Below the pieces are notes generated by a model. It was not told where the DNA came from. It saw nothing but the letters and a program-made list of their open reading frames with translations, and did not search any database. A program made the translations under genes and the position numbers. From NCBI RefSeq assembly GCF_000003855.2, contig NW_003101677.1, forward strand, positions 2,876,554 through 2,940,553: DNA of 64,000 nt, written 5' to 3'. The stretch is from Blastomyces gilchristii SLH14081 (Eukaryota; Ascomycota; Eurotiomycetes; Onygenales; Ajellomycetaceae). Numbering within the stretch: the first letter of the stretch is position 1; each line of letters opens with the position of its first letter. Shown piece after piece: positions 48,931 to 61,497 of the stretch.

Positions 48931-50595
48931 TCAGTGGTCGACAGCTTTGATCTTGTCGGTATTTTGTGCTGGCTTCAAGTCAGCTTCTTCAATCTCCAGC
49001 TTCAATCTTATCTGATCTCTACTAACCTTCGGAATTTTTGATTCAGCAACCCTCGGGGTTTTCTTCTGTGATTGTTGCGCCGTTTTCGGTTTAGCCGACA
49101 AAGCAAGCTCATCATCGCTATATTCGGAGTCCTCCTTCCAACTTCGCCTAGAACGCCGGGAGGGTACATCTCGGAATGCATTTCCCGTTCCTTCGCCAAG
49201 AACACGTTGTTTCACAGCCTTAGCTGGACTCGTTATGCGAATTTCGGGCGGGTTTGTATTTTCTTTGGCATCATAGTAGTCTCTCTCCCCTTCCCCAGTA
49301 TCGTTTTCATCATATATTGACGGGCCGAAGTTTCCTGCTTTGGGCACGGATCTAGCACGTTCGGGTTTCTCAAGTCCTAGCCCAAGTCCCATTCCTTGCG
49401 TAAGTTCATCAATATTAACCGACAGTCCTCCCTGAGCCATTCGTTTGTGCCATGAATCCATCATTGAAACAGCCTCCTTCCATCGTTCTTCCATCTTTTC
49501 CCAGCCATCTCTCAACCTATATATTTCATTGTCTCGTACTTCAACCTCCTCTAAAGGCACAAACGAGGGATTGGTGAGCAACGACCTAAGTTGCTCAAGT
49601 ACCGAATCCATTTCAGCGGAGAGTTTTTCGTATTGTGGAGTCAGCTCTGAAGCTGATGTCTCCAAGCGGCTACTTTCATAGGCATTGGAGCCAAGAATAT
49701 CTTGTTCCTGGGTGTCCTTTTCAGGTAAATCTGACAGACCTTGCAAGTTCCGCAATGTCTCAAGGGTGCTCTTCACGATGCCAATCATCGCGTCATTCTC
49801 GTCGCTGAGCTCCTGGCAGAGATTAGTCAGGAATTCAGTCGTCTCCTGCTTGAGACTGTATCCAACACTTTCCAGGCCTTCTCCGCCTTCCAACGCCTTC
49901 CGAACCATGCTAACTTTCGGGGTAGGGGTTATTGTTATTGTTGTTACGCCAAGTCCCTCTCGCTTTCCCCTCTGTCTTTCTGCAAGATGAGATTTAAGTC
50001 TTTGGAGCTCAACGTCACGTTTTCGAACATCTGTAGCGCACTGGCTTCTAATCTGTTGAATTGAGGTCTTCATGCGTTGTATCTGCTCCTTTAGCCCTCT
50101 ATTTGTGACCTCTGCGCTGTGGATAGTAGCCTTAAAGGCGCGTTCCTGGCCTTCAGCAAGTGCCAACAATCGAGACAAATCCGTGGTCTTGGCTTGAAGT
50201 CGCTCCTAAAGCAAAAACGAAAATGACTTTGTTAGATTTAAATGTTCGAATTGCAGAGGGCAGCTACAACATACAATTTCGAGTGTTTGTTTCGCTTCTG
50301 TGCTCCGAAGTGCTCTGATGTTTGTCGCCAGGTTCTCCCTTTGCTCTGCCTCGCGCTGGAAACTATCAGCTTCTATAATTGTAGCACATTGTCCAAATAA
50401 ATTGTTAATACAAACATCTCTTCTCAAAACTAGGTCATGAACCAGGTTTATAACCCTTGACATAGTGTCATCCACGCCCCCAGGTGCATTCTCTGGCCGT
50501 GCAAAATCGATCGGTTTCCCATTGCGCAGCAACCCTCGCGCAAGTAACAGATTATTAATGTAATCAGAAGCGGTAGATAGGTTTTGAGTCTCCAT
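48931..50595 (-). CDS. SSX2IP/Msd1-like (afadin/alpha-actinin-binding family) coiled-coil protein
   Basis: Three exons: 50595-50416, 50355-50275 and 50205-48931. Introns are 60 nt (GTTTGT to TTCCAG, branch GCTGAT; frame-preserving and free of stops, so easily missed) and 69 nt (GTATGT to TTTAG). The product is 511 residues. Removing the first intron gives DLVLRRDREAEQRENLATNI, the core of the afadin/alpha-actinin-binding domain (PF11559 type), preceded by ASDYINNLLLARGLL. Coiled-coil heptads cover about residues 60-160 and 280-330; the C-terminal third is Ser/Lys-rich and probably disordered. Relatives such as fission yeast Msd1 and human SSX2IP anchor microtubule minus ends at spindle poles or centrosomes. 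ATG 50595 was chosen because the family starts shortly before the YINN block. It is divergent from the Pof3-like gene. Confidence 0.8.
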
Positions 50596-50908
50596 TTTCC
50601 TGCTTCTTTTGGGCGCTTGGAACCACAGCACTGGCCCCTGGACGTTGAAGTCAAGCCGACACCATTGAGTCGTTTGCTCACACATTTCCCAATCAGGAAG
50701 AACATAAACATTACTCCGGTTGTCCGTTAGACCTAGCAGTGCAAAACTAGCCCAAATGCGTCTTGGCGCTAACCACAAGCGCGTAATTCGGGTCATCCTC
50801 GTCAAGCGCCAGACAGATCATTCAAGCCATCTAACTCCTGTCAGTCACTTACATTACCAGTTGTGGCAAGTCATCTCAGTTAGCATATCATTATTATATT
50901 TATTGAAC
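50596..50908. promoter_or_regulatory. Shared intergenic region of a divergent gene pair
   Basis: The 313 bp between the start codons of the SSX2IP-like (minus) and Pof3-like (plus) genes must contain both promoters unless transcripts overlap. An AT-rich stretch with TTATTATATTTATTGAAC lies just before the plus-strand start. No specific factor site is claimed. Confidence 0.5.
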
Positions 50909-52957
50909 ATGCCTCAAGGAGACGCGAATTCTCTTCAAGTTTACGGACAATCTCAATACCGGTATGGCAACTTTCACAGAGCACTTGCTGCATTTAGCCA
51001 GGCAAGTATACGTGCGATCACCGATATGGATGATAACCATAACTAAATTCCTTAGGTAAAACCAGGCATTGAAAATTGGGGGAGGTGACACCGTTGGTAT
51101 TTTGGACAATAGAGCTGCAACTCACTGCAAATTAAAGGCGCCTAATGCGGGCCTTCAGGATGGCAGACGGATGATCGAGGAGAATAAAACTGACTCCCGG
51201 GTATGCTATTCTACAGACTTCTTCCAACTACAAATAATGATACTCAGAGCAATCATAACTAATTTTCCCTTCAGGGATATTTACGTACTGCCAAAATTCT
51301 CCAGTTGATGGATAAACATGAGAGAGCGCTCCAGACTTACCATTATGCCCTTCGTATATTACCATCAGATGACGCTGGCCGTCAGGTTCGTTAATTTCCT
51401 TTGCACTACGAATTTTCAATCTTTTCCATGGCGTAGCGGGCTAATCTCTTGCATAGCAAATCAAAAAATTAGCGGCAAAGTTAGAAAAACGATTTAAGCA
51501 GCCCATAGATTATTTTGCTCTCTTACCATTTGAGCTAATGTCCATGATATTAGAATATTTGGATCTAAAGTCCCTCCTGTGAGAATCCCCTTTTTTCTCG
51601 TTTATTTTCTCTCTCATTGTACCTCCCGACTAAACTAGCATGATGCTACAAAGTTCAGCACTCCGGGTTTCTAAGCATTGGAATATGGTGTTAAATTCGC
51701 TCCCCAAGTTATGGACCCATCTTGACCTCTCAAAAGCCAACCGACCCATCTCTCTCAAATCAATTCAGGTGTTCTTACGCAGATCACACTGGAGATTGAC
51801 TCGCGCCTCAATAGCCAATCTTCAATCAGTCGATTTTCCTAAGCTTATGGCCGGGTTACAAAAGATTCCTTCTTTAGAACACCTGGAGCTTCTACCAGGC
51901 TTCTACCCGAAATTCGAATTTGCGCCAGTTTACACTCTCACTAGTCTAAGAACCTTAGTCTGTTCAGCAACATCCGAGATGACATTCTCTGATTTCATGA
52001 AGGTTTTATCGGATTGTCCGTTGCTTGAACGGGTCGAGGTTCATATCAAGCCTGCGCCGCCTAGTGACTACGAAGTGTTTCCTGCTAAACTTCCCAATCT
52101 GCGGTCACTAATCGTCCTTGGATGCCGTCACTATAGACATCCACATGATGTTTCCCCACTAGATCTACCATTTCTAAGAAATGTACTTAGCCCCTGACTC
52201 CGCATTCCATCTCAGGTACTAATTTAAAGTCCAGGCCACTCTATTCGATATAACCCCGAATCTTGAAGAGTTATACCTCATCCACAGATCATGTTCTACA
52301 ACCTTGAGGATGAGTGACGTACCAAAAATTTCGAACCTGCCAAAACTCAAGCGTCTCGGGCTTCTAGGCATAAAATTCAACAATTACCCTAAACTACCCG
52401 AATCTATTGAACACCTCTCATTATCCATGAGCGAGTATGACCCCCCAATCATCCTACCAAGCAATACCATATCAGCGATGACACCGAATTTAAAAAGCCT
52501 AATTCTCCAGCGCTTCCAATACGATGAATTGGGTACATTTCTTATTGCTCTCACTCAATCGAAACCGTCCCTCACAAACCTTGATCTCGAGGGATGCCAC
52601 CTACATGTAGAAGACCTACTGATAGCGATGATGCAAGGCAACCTAGAGAATCTCATGTCTCTAAACATCAGTGGCCTGGCAGAAATCGATGACAAGATTA
52701 TCACAAACATAATCGACATGGTCCCTAATATCAAGGAACTGGACATTTCCCGGACACAGGTGAAAGAACACAGCGTGAAACGGCTCCTGGATTGCGATAA
52801 GTTGAAACTTGAAAAGCTTGTCATTCACAAGATGGAGACGCCATTTAGTAGGGATTTCATTGACTATGCCAGGAGCAAAGGGGTTGAGATTCCACCACCT
52901 ATAAATCTGGAAGGGCGAAAACGGGTTCCTATCCCTCCAGCCTCACCGCGTAGATAA
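50909..52957 (+). CDS. Pof3/Dia2-like TPR, F-box and leucine-rich repeat protein
   Basis: Six exons: 50909-51001, 51066-51200, 51275-51385, 51457-51578, 51639-52182 and 52235-52957, giving 575 residues, close to fission yeast Pof3. The first intron (51002-51065) begins GCAAGT, a GC-AG intron; only this splice keeps the frame (FSQ to ALKIGGGDTVG). The last intron (52183-52234) has a weak GTACTT donor but a perfect TACTAAT branch site. Domains in order: TPR region with GILDNRAATHCKL and YALRILPSDDAG (about 1-125), F-box LLPFELMSMILEYLDLKSLL (about 134-154), then leucine-rich repeats (LEHLELLPG, NLEELYLI, LTNLDLEGCHLH). Homologues are substrate receptors of SCF ubiquitin ligases with roles in replication control and telomere/centromere silencing. 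Confidence 0.85.
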
Positions 52958-53524
52958 TAGGACGAAATCTTACATACACCCCCGCCTTCATTCCTTTTTG
53001 GTCTATTCTAGGAGATACGCGTGGTTGAACTTGGGCTTGTTAACTGCATGACCTGCCAGAACTTGAAATCACTTTCCCAAGCATGCTGCGATTCACCTTT
53101 CAAGAACTTATCTTGAACGCCCTCCTTTTGGAAAGTGAAAATGCTGGTCGGCCGGCGCTCTGCAAGAAGCTAAGGTAGCTATGAAAGGGCTTGTTGCCAT
53201 GTGGCCCAAACGACGAACACTGCGAAAGAGAACTCGTATTCCAATGTTCGGCCTTTTATCCTCTCTTTAAGTATATCTACCTCGTTCATACAATTATCCT
53301 CTAGCCAAGGAGAGCAAATATACGGCAAAAGAAGGCCCACTCATAGTTGGATTGCATTTCTTGAAAGCTAAGTTCAACGAAAAGGGGAAACCAAAACCTA
53401 GTTATTGAAATACCGAATGCCGATCGAACGATATATCACCCGACATTACCAGTAACACATTTCCAAGCCACAAATAGGCGCAAGAATGGGTGTTTTAAGA
53501 CATAGAAATTATCCCATATATAAT
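52958..53524. other. Intergenic region between convergent genes
   Basis: Lies between the stop codons of the Pof3-like gene (plus) and the indoleamine dioxygenase gene (minus). It must hold both 3'UTRs. No gene seen. Confidence 0.6.
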
Positions 53525-55401
53525 TCATACACCGCGCTCCTGGCACCATCTAGCGACCTCTCTGTCTAGCTTATCCTTTTGATCACGCACAAGCGTCATC
53601 ATCTCTTCTGTCTGAGCTCGATAGTAGTAGAAGGACTCCAGCTTCTCGACCTTCTTCTGCTCAGAGGGAGCCGCTCCGTTCTGGGCACCGTTCGTGCCGA
53701 CGACAGTAGGGAGATCCTTGCTGGTAAATGGAGCGACATACTTGTCGTGAATTGAGATCATGAGATCCAGTACCGCGAAAAGTTGGTTAGGAAGCCACTG
53801 CAATTGATGGTGTTAGTTTCAGTCACGACGTACGTCATAACTGAATGTCTAGGTTATTGCGACAGGATTGGAAACGGAAAGAGGGAGCGCGTTGATATAT
53901 ATGATTCGTCAGAGGTTCATGCGATAACAATTACTTCACGTACCGTGATAATTGGGCTTCCGCCAGTTGCTGTTGGATATGGCGTTCGCTTAATGATGTA
54001 CTCTCGCGTCAACAGCCAATGCCTCCATCTGAAACTCCGGACATGGTCCAGGGCTTTCAGGTACAATAGTACTGTTTCCGCGTCTTGGACGGCAAATTCT
54101 TGAACGCCAACCTCCTCTGCCTTGGATGCCACATGTGCCAAAAATTGACGGTGTGGAAGCGGACGGTAGGCGCGGAATTCATGTAGAATTGTCGTCAATG
54201 GTGTAGATGGCATTTGAATTTGGAGAAGGTGGTCAAGTAGCGGAATCTGCATGAAGGGCAACTCAGCTATAAAATACCCAGAGCATTAAGTGGAATCAAG
54301 GGATCTTTACCATGCTATCGTTAGCGCCACTCTCTCCACGGAAGTTTAGCGGCTTGTTATCTAAGACGCCTTCATAGACGACGCCATTTGGAAACATTGC
54401 CTGAGATGTGATACCAAAGATAAATACGCGGAACGAGAGGTAATCACTAGGCTTGGAGTTCTTCCACATATCTATTTAGAGGGTTATGAATGAATGCTTT
54501 GCTTCATCGAGTGGGAGCAATACAACTTACCTTCCATACAAGCTTCAACTTTCGCCATCCCCTTGAGAATTTCCCTGAAGGCGTCATTAACTTCTTCCCG
54601 AGACGAGGGTTCTTTACTTTCCTCCAGCTTGTTGAGTATGCGGACAGCGCCACTGACTAAGGCAGCTGACTCCTTTACCATATCAACATGGGTCAGAATG
54701 AATCCCGCTTCGGAGCTTTTGGGATCAAGTCCACGCTCAAAAGCACGAATGAGCCTAAGATTAGAGTACTCTAACCCCAGTGAGGGATCAGCAGTGGTAT
54801 AGTTAAACAACGCATAAGAAGCTGCGTACGACATGAAGGGCGGTACGTCGAGGCTTGCAAGAGACAGCGTTAGTAATAATAAACAAAATATGGAGAATGT
54901 CAGAGTTACAACCTACATCTCGGAGCATCGATAAAGAGGTCGTGCGATACACTTCGGCAAAGTATCCCGGCCAAGCCCATAACCGCCAGCAGGGTCTTTG
55001 GACCATTTCTCATAGCACGGTTCTAGTAAGTAAGCAGAGCAGACGAATGTATAATCCCTGAATACAGCTGTGATCATAAATCTATCCGGTTTACCATCCT
55101 CTGTGAGGAGCTTATCCACCTCATCAGTAAGGTCAGGAAGCTCAGCAAGGACAGCTGGGCCAAGCTCATAAGTAGCTAGGAGGCCAGGTGACCCGTCTGC
55201 CTTGACGACAGGCAGGCGAGAAGTCAAAGAGTCCAATGCCTTGAAAGCATCAGGCAAGGTTACAGGAGGAAGCTCGAAAGGCAAGAACCCCGATGAGGTG
55301 GTGATGGTAAAGGGGTCGATGTCTCTCGAGAGCTTGTCAGGGGTGTCGAATAGGTGGGGGAAGTGTTCCAAGGTAGAACAAGGTGCTTCAGACTTCTTCA
55401 T
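53525..55401 (-). CDS. Indoleamine 2,3-dioxygenase
   Basis: Five exons: 55401-54917, 54853-54531, 54471-54311, 54246-53944 and 53797-53525, with introns of 63, 59, 64 and 146 nt, all GT-AG. The product is 514 residues. Family landmarks: GFLPFELPP near the N-terminus, GRDTLPKCIARPL, DVPPFMSYAASYALFNY, FRGESGANDSM, and the C-terminal SFRWRHWLLTREYI followed by TATGGSPI and TWLPNQL. His399 in RHW aligns with the proximal haem ligand of human IDO1 (His346). The enzyme oxidises L-tryptophan to N-formylkynurenine, the first step of the kynurenine pathway to NAD (yeast BNA2); filamentous fungi often have several paralogues. It is slightly longer than many relatives, with a charged stretch after exon 5 begins (about 450-480). 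Confidence 0.9.
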
Positions 55402-57207
55402 GGTTACTTCAGATGATAGTTGGCAATATATCTTGTCGATCAATTGTGACAAGGTGTACTTGGGGGTGGAGGTGAAAAGGGGGAATGAATATATGGAACC
55501 AAAGTACTTGAAAGTATAATAGACAGAGTCTAACTTAAAAGGGAAATTTAATTGATCAACAACAGAAAATAAGCAGAGAAAAGGGAACAATGGAACGAAA
55601 AGGTGCTTTCTTGAGGAACAGAAAGACAGTCAAAACTGCGGGAGATGGTGGCGGATTATATACTTCATGAGGCCGGAATTGATACCGGCCTCGCGAACCA
55701 CTATTACGAAACGGATAAAGAAGAAACGGGGATCTAAGCAGCAGGCTCATATCAGGTGATGTGACCTTGTTCGGAATGGGTTATGCACCTAGTATCAGAG
55801 TAAAAGCATCATATTCAAGCCTCCCAAGGTGCATAACTGGTGGCATCATGGCCTTCATCAACACAGCAGAGGCGAGGTTCTGCTCTTGAAGGTTTGACTG
55901 AGGTTAGAAAAGGGTTAAGACGCTATTCCAGTTATGGCTAGGCTGACCCTAACCTCGAAATGGAGCGTAATTTGTATGCACACATACCTAAGTTAAGTTT
56001 CTCTCTGAGTCACTCAAATAGGCAACGAGGCAGTCAATGTGGAAATGCTATTCTCTTGATGGCTTACACCCCATTTTGTTCCCGGTCGCCTTTCAACTTT
56101 TCAGTGACAATTCGAGAGTCCATCCAATCCCTCCCCTACGCGACATGATCTGCCCAACCTGGCAAACAGGATGCATCAATGAATCAATGCAAAGATGTGG
56201 AATACAGCTTTACATGTCTTGCATGTATATTTTGCTAGGCAGCGTATCTGCAGATGCAAACTTCTCTTAACCCCGAAAGCTCGTCCAAATATTTATCTCT
56301 CCAGGATCACTGGTTGCCAGTTCAAACCCGCAGCTTGGTAAAGGTGCCATTTCAATCCAGACCAAAGGAGACTTTACAGAAGCATCGAATACCCCTTACA
56401 CACCAAGTCTAAATCGATGCAGGCTTATTCCACCTCAAAAACCAGGACTATATCCAGAAGATTTCGGCAGCGATTGCCCTCAGACGGACATGATGGAGAT
56501 CAGAATTGAAGATTGTCCCAGCGAATTTTTCCGTGAAATGGCTGAAAAGCAATACGGCGTAGGCATGGGTCAGCCAAAGATAATTCATAACTACGTATAT
56601 GAAGATATATTACCAATCTAGGGTTTGATAGCGAGGGGCGAGCTCAGGCCCAGGCTGTTCCTTTGCCCTCTTCTTACCAATCATATCCATCACTCGGATC
56701 AGTGAATCCCATCGAGAACAAAAAAAGAAAAAGAAAAAAAATCCCGAAAAGGGCCCCACAAGGTACCGTTAACCTAAATTTAAGCACAAAAGATGGCGTT
56801 CCCCGCATTTCCAGGGTTTGCTTGGAGCACTCCCCCGAGGTTAGGTGGGGGTTGGGCGGCAAAAATTCCGGCCTCCGTTGATATCCGCGCCAACAGCAAT
56901 TTCGGCCAACCTTCCAAGGAATCAAGCAAGAACTCTCCACACCAATGAGCGTCCGCCCTCTGACACTGCATCTTCGGATCGAATACTGGAGCAAAGTTTG
57001 GAACCTTGCAAGCACCAGGTTTACATAAGACAACAGGCTTCTGCTATGAAAGAACTTGACGAAAACCATTATATGCAAAGCAGCCATGAATCGGAAAGCC
57101 ATAGAAACTGGATGTGGTATGGGGGCTGGTAGAATTATAAAGCCCTAAGGTATCATACTATTTATTAAATTCGATAGGTTCACCAAAAGTATCCTTGACT
57201 GATTATC
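55402..57207. other. Intergenic, no gene recognised
   Basis: Upstream of the indoleamine dioxygenase gene (promoter expected at its right end) and downstream of the GH16 gene. Overlapping open frames on both strands at 56663-57132 have no motif and are probably chance. Confidence 0.5.
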
Positions 57208-58366
57208 TCATAGAGCTGAGACAACAACGGCTAAAGCTACACATAACAACGAAAGAATCCAAATTTGCAACGGGACAACCGTTGATGCTGACGATGAAGG
57301 GTCTACCATCCCACTTTCAATGCTCGTATCAAGACATATTGTTACATTCGATGGCCCTCCCGCCTTCTTGCATTGCTCGTTAAATGCTCTGTCGAGCCCT
57401 TGATCACTCTTGGATGTATTGTGGTAAATCGCGATAAGCCTGATGGTCAAAAATACATCGGTTGTGCTTGGTGCACCGCTCCACTGTCCGCCGTCTGCCC
57501 AAACGTTCAAGTACGCATGGCCCGGAGCGTGTGGAATTCGCAGATTGTTTGAATGCACCTGTGTTGAGTTCTGGTAGAATCTCAACTCCTCCGGGGTCCA
57601 ATCAAACCGATGTCTTTGGAAGGAGTTCAGCAAATCGTTGTCGCGTAGTGGAATCACTTTCGTGGCATTGCTGATGACTTGTCCATTCTCGTCCAGAGCG
57701 GGGTGTGTTGTATAGTGGACTGGAAACCAATTTGATTTGAATTCCCTTGAGAGAATTTCGATATCAATTTCGTTCTCGTCGTCCTGTCTTCCAAGAACAA
57801 CTCGACCCAAAGAGTTTAGCTTGTGCTTACCCTCCCTCTCTAAATATCATATTCTCCAAAAGAAAAGTGAAGAGAATTGAGAAATAGCTACTCACACGAT
57901 ACCAAAAGAATGCGCCACAGCTTCCACCTTTCGCATTTTCCAGCTTCAGCTCAGCCCGAAAACTACCGTGGATAATGTCGCCGTTCTGGCTGGCAATAGA
58001 AGCCACACTCACTTTTCTTTTCTTCGAAGCTTGTTCTTTCGAGTACCCCTGTTGTCGCAATACAAGGTTGCCTTCACGGAGGAAAACGTTTTCTTTTGCA
58101 TTATCGATCGCCAAAGGTTTCACCCAGCCTTTCGGAGGAACACCCCAGTCCTGAATGACCCAATCCTTTATGAAATCCGGATTTGAACCGAGCCTTTTCG
58201 ACGGTGACAATGTGCTGAAATTGTTGTATATAACATGTGTGAAGTAATCTTTTGTGTCGTCCATGGAGAACCCGCATTCGCAAGCTGCGTGGACCAAACT
58301 GATTTCTAAGAAAAGGAACACGACGAAAAAGACCATTTCTTCGAACCTGAATAATCGTCGTTTCAT
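57208..58366 (-). CDS. GH16-family glycoside hydrolase, probably secreted and GPI-anchored
   Basis: Two exons, 58366-57896 and 57783-57208, separated by a 112-nt intron (GTGAGT to ACAG). The product is 348 residues. The N-terminus carries a hydrophobic signal segment (MVFFVVFLFLEISLVHA, about residues 11-27) followed by a Cys-containing mature start. Splicing joins CGAFFWYR to DDENEIDIEILS; EIDIE (Glu162, Asp164, Glu166) is the GH16 catalytic motif without bulge. GHAYLNVWADGGQWSGAP is the conserved C-terminal sheet region. The last about 22 residues are hydrophobic after a Ser-rich stretch, the usual signal for GPI attachment. Fungal members of this type act on beta-glucans or transfer chitin to glucan in the wall (CRH-related or endo-glucanase); substrate cannot be told from sequence alone. 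An in-frame Met at 58336 is an alternative start. Confidence 0.85.
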
Positions 58367-59501
58367 CTTCGGAGGTGTTATCGTTGACTCTTAGCCAAAG
58401 TATCTTCAACCCCGCGAGTACTGCCCCATCGGCCGTTTTACCCAAGCACTCCAAAATGAAAGAATGTCCTGTGAAACGCACGCGTGCCAGGCTACTCAGC
58501 CATGTATTTTCACACTCAAAAGGAACAAACGAAAGAATTCTTCACTGGTTGCAAGGCTTCACGCGGTTTCTGTGGAGTAAGTAGCCTTATCAAGTCAGGA
58601 CTGAGGAAATAGGTTTTTCGGCAAAATTAACCAAAAGGATCGGCGACAGCGTACAGGATAATGCTATCTGCAATGCGGGTATAATCTTTCAAAGCGAGCA
58701 TCTAGTATTTAACTAGTGTTTATCTCGTCGCTTCTGCCGTGTTTTCACATAAACCGCGGCCAAAGCTTTGAAATTCCCGTCTAAACAAAGAAGGAACCAC
58801 CGACCAACCCAACTGGGATGGTGCCTTCCTTTCTCAGCTGATCGAAGAATTACCAAGATCGGATTGTTGGGTATTAGTAGCCCATCATGGGTCGCTCCTT
58901 CCCAGATAGTGAATGTCCCTAGCAAGCAAGATCGGCGTGAGCCTCAACTCGGCAATATTTCAACATGCTCAGTTGATGAGTTTCGAGTTTCTGGATTAAA
59001 TTGACAGCAAAACAGCCTCCTTACCTATCAGCGACGTTGGATTAAAATAAATATGCAACCGCATGCAGTCAGCCGAGTGGTATGGCTAAGAATTTTAGGA
59101 GGCCGGCGTTGGTTGGTGTTGGTGTTGGCCCTTTGAGTTGGTCCTTTTTTCGAGATGTGGAGTTTTCATCACGAAATTTAAGGCTCCTCGTCACTCTCAC
59201 ATTCATCTTGAGGTTCGTTTTTGTCATAAATATATGTACAAAAGGGTATATACATCGTTCTTCCTACTATATAACTATATAACAGAGTACCTGCATTCAG
59301 CACGTTTCGTGATTTGAAGCCCGCATGGGGGTATGTTTCATTGATAGTGGCCAAATTGGTTATCGGTCAGACGCATTCTTCTGCGTTAAAGGAATTCCCT
59401 CGTCCGAGATCTTATCCCAAAAATCGTGGTTCGAGGCATCCACCAACTAGTGACCAATTTGGATGAACCGAATAGCTTCTATAAGCCAACAAGCAAAGAG
59501 C
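58367..59501. other. Intergenic, no gene recognised
   Basis: Between the start of the GH16 gene and the stop of the MFS gene, both minus strand. It contains the GH16 promoter and the MFS 3'UTR. Confidence 0.5.
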
Positions 59502-61497
59502 CTAAACGGCAGATGGGGGAACGATAATTGAGTCAGGCTCTGGTCTATTTTGAGCAGTATCATGGGAATCTGACGCCGATGCGGTTCCCACAGATGCAGA
59601 TACCTCCTGCCGCTCTCCCTCTCCTTCCCTTCCACTATTGGGTTTCTTTTTTCTTTTGAATATATTTCCCTCCGTCCAAATAGCGGCCGGCACCGCGCTG
59701 ACGCAACACATAATTCCAAGCGTGAGCGTCACCACACCCCATCCTGCGCCCTCAACAGCATATCCGCTCCAAAGTGGGCCAATAATCAGCCCAAGAGCGT
59801 ACGTCAAATTCCCTAACCCAAACGCCTGTGCATATGCCCCCTGTTCTCCATAATGTGCGGCGTTCTCTCGCATCTTCTCCTCGACGGATAGGACGATTTC
59901 GATCTGTACTGGGACTTCAAACAACATTGCCAAGCCGCCAGAGAAAGCGAGGAGAACGCAGAAAACGATCTTATTATACAGGGTATTCTGTGTCACGATG
60001 CGGAGTAGAATTACTGGGATCGTAGTGAGGAGGTATCCTATAGCGACGTACCAGCGTGTTCCATGCTTGTCGGCCAGCCAGCCTATGGCAGGAGATATAA
60101 AGGTAGGAATAAGGACTGCCAGAAAAACGAGCCCGGCACCAGCAGAGTCCCAGTGAAATGTGGAATGAACGAACAGGGGGATAGTAGCCTCGAAGGCTCC
60201 AAATAATATGGCTAAAACTGTGCAGCCCCAGAGAGCCATGACAAGGCGAATCGAGCTTAGCACTGTAATGAATGGTGGTAGGTAATGGACCAAACGAGAA
60301 ATCCTACTCCCCCGAGGCTGAGCAACAGTGAAAGCTCTTGCCTCGTCTTCTTTTTGGGACACCTTTTCAGGCCCTTCCAGTTTTTGGGTAGAAAAATGCT
60401 CCCGAGCTAACTGCAGACCTATTGACGGATCCCACTTTTGCGCAACTCGAGCTTCAATCATGACGAGCCGAAAAACAATATCTGCCCCTAGGAAAATGAA
60501 GGCGGTAACATATACCATATAATACCCCACTTTCGCATATACAATGCCGCCTATCAATGGCGCGCTGATCGTTGCAATGCTTCGGGCGGCGACAATCGTT
60601 CCTAAGTGCGCTCCGATTTCCTGTGATCCAACTCTATCCGCCATCATTGCCAGTGCGATGGTCCACACAACTGCACCTGACAGGCCCTGTAGGATTCGGG
60701 CGACTACTAACAAGGCCAAATTCCTTGCGAGTGCGAACATCACGGTTGCACCCGCCAGGAGCAAAAGGCCAACGATGAAAGGAACCTGGCGGGCTTTGGT
60801 CTTGTCCGCCCACCACCCACAAAGGGCTAGAAAACATGTCAGCCATGAACATGAGCATGGAACGGGTACTGGTGTGGGTATCTTTTCTCTGGCATGGAAA
60901 TGGAATCAGAGACACTAACGCGATCCAACGAGCAAACCTCCCGCATATATGGTAAGGAGAATTGACGTCCATTTTTGCGCTACGGATATATATCTATCTA
61001 TCAGCCACGGCACAGGTTTTCGGATGGGAAGGGAAACGGGAATTGCTCACCATCACTGGGATCAAGTCCAACCCGATAACTAAGCGCGAACGGTATCACC
61101 GGCACGATCTGATCAAGTTTTCCCCGTCAGAGCGCTCTCTAAACTCCAGAGTCATCCATCCAATTGTATCCAACTATATTGGATCCAAAATTTAAGGAAA
61201 TCAAATGAGCCAGTAGCGTACCAATGCATATAGGAATATATCCTATCAACAAGCAATCCAATCGGTTAGCCAACTAGTTTAGTTCAGTCGAATAGGCGGG
61301 AACTTCCGGTTGTCTAGAACGATAAATTTGCGTTCATCCACACATACCGCAAACACCGAGAATGAGCACACCCAGAGAATAAACCACTTGGACGAGCGGA
61401 TGTGCAGCCATTTGGGCGGGTTCTTATTTTCCCGCCATGGCCATGGCCATTGCCATGGGATGGCATCTGGGGAATTTGGCCGTTGCAGACAAGCCAT
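59502..61497 (-). CDS. MFS transporter, DHA1/vesicular-amine-transporter-like
   Basis: Five exons: 61497-61348, 61242-61222 (a 21-nt microexon coding DIFLYAL), 61108-61051, 60979-60920 and 60826-59502. Introns are 105, 113, 71 and 92 nt, all GT-AG. The product is 537 residues with about 12 membrane segments and a long central loop (about 290-340). Joining the small exons gives VFADIFLYALIVPVIPFAL (TM1) and GLLVGSPLCGWWADKTKAR (TM2 and the MFS A-motif). Further landmarks are ARILQGLSGAVVWTIALAMM and, in the second half, GWLADKHGTRW. This family of fungal proton-coupled carriers is related to vesicular monoamine transporters and exports drugs or metabolites; substrate unknown. Residues 1-35 are Trp/Pro-rich and cytosolic. 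The C-terminus is Lys/Ser-rich. Confidence 0.85.

Noticed and set aside
56663..57132. Overlapping open frames on both strands in the dioxygenase/GH16 spacer
   Set aside because: No family resemblance and mutual overlap; probably chance.
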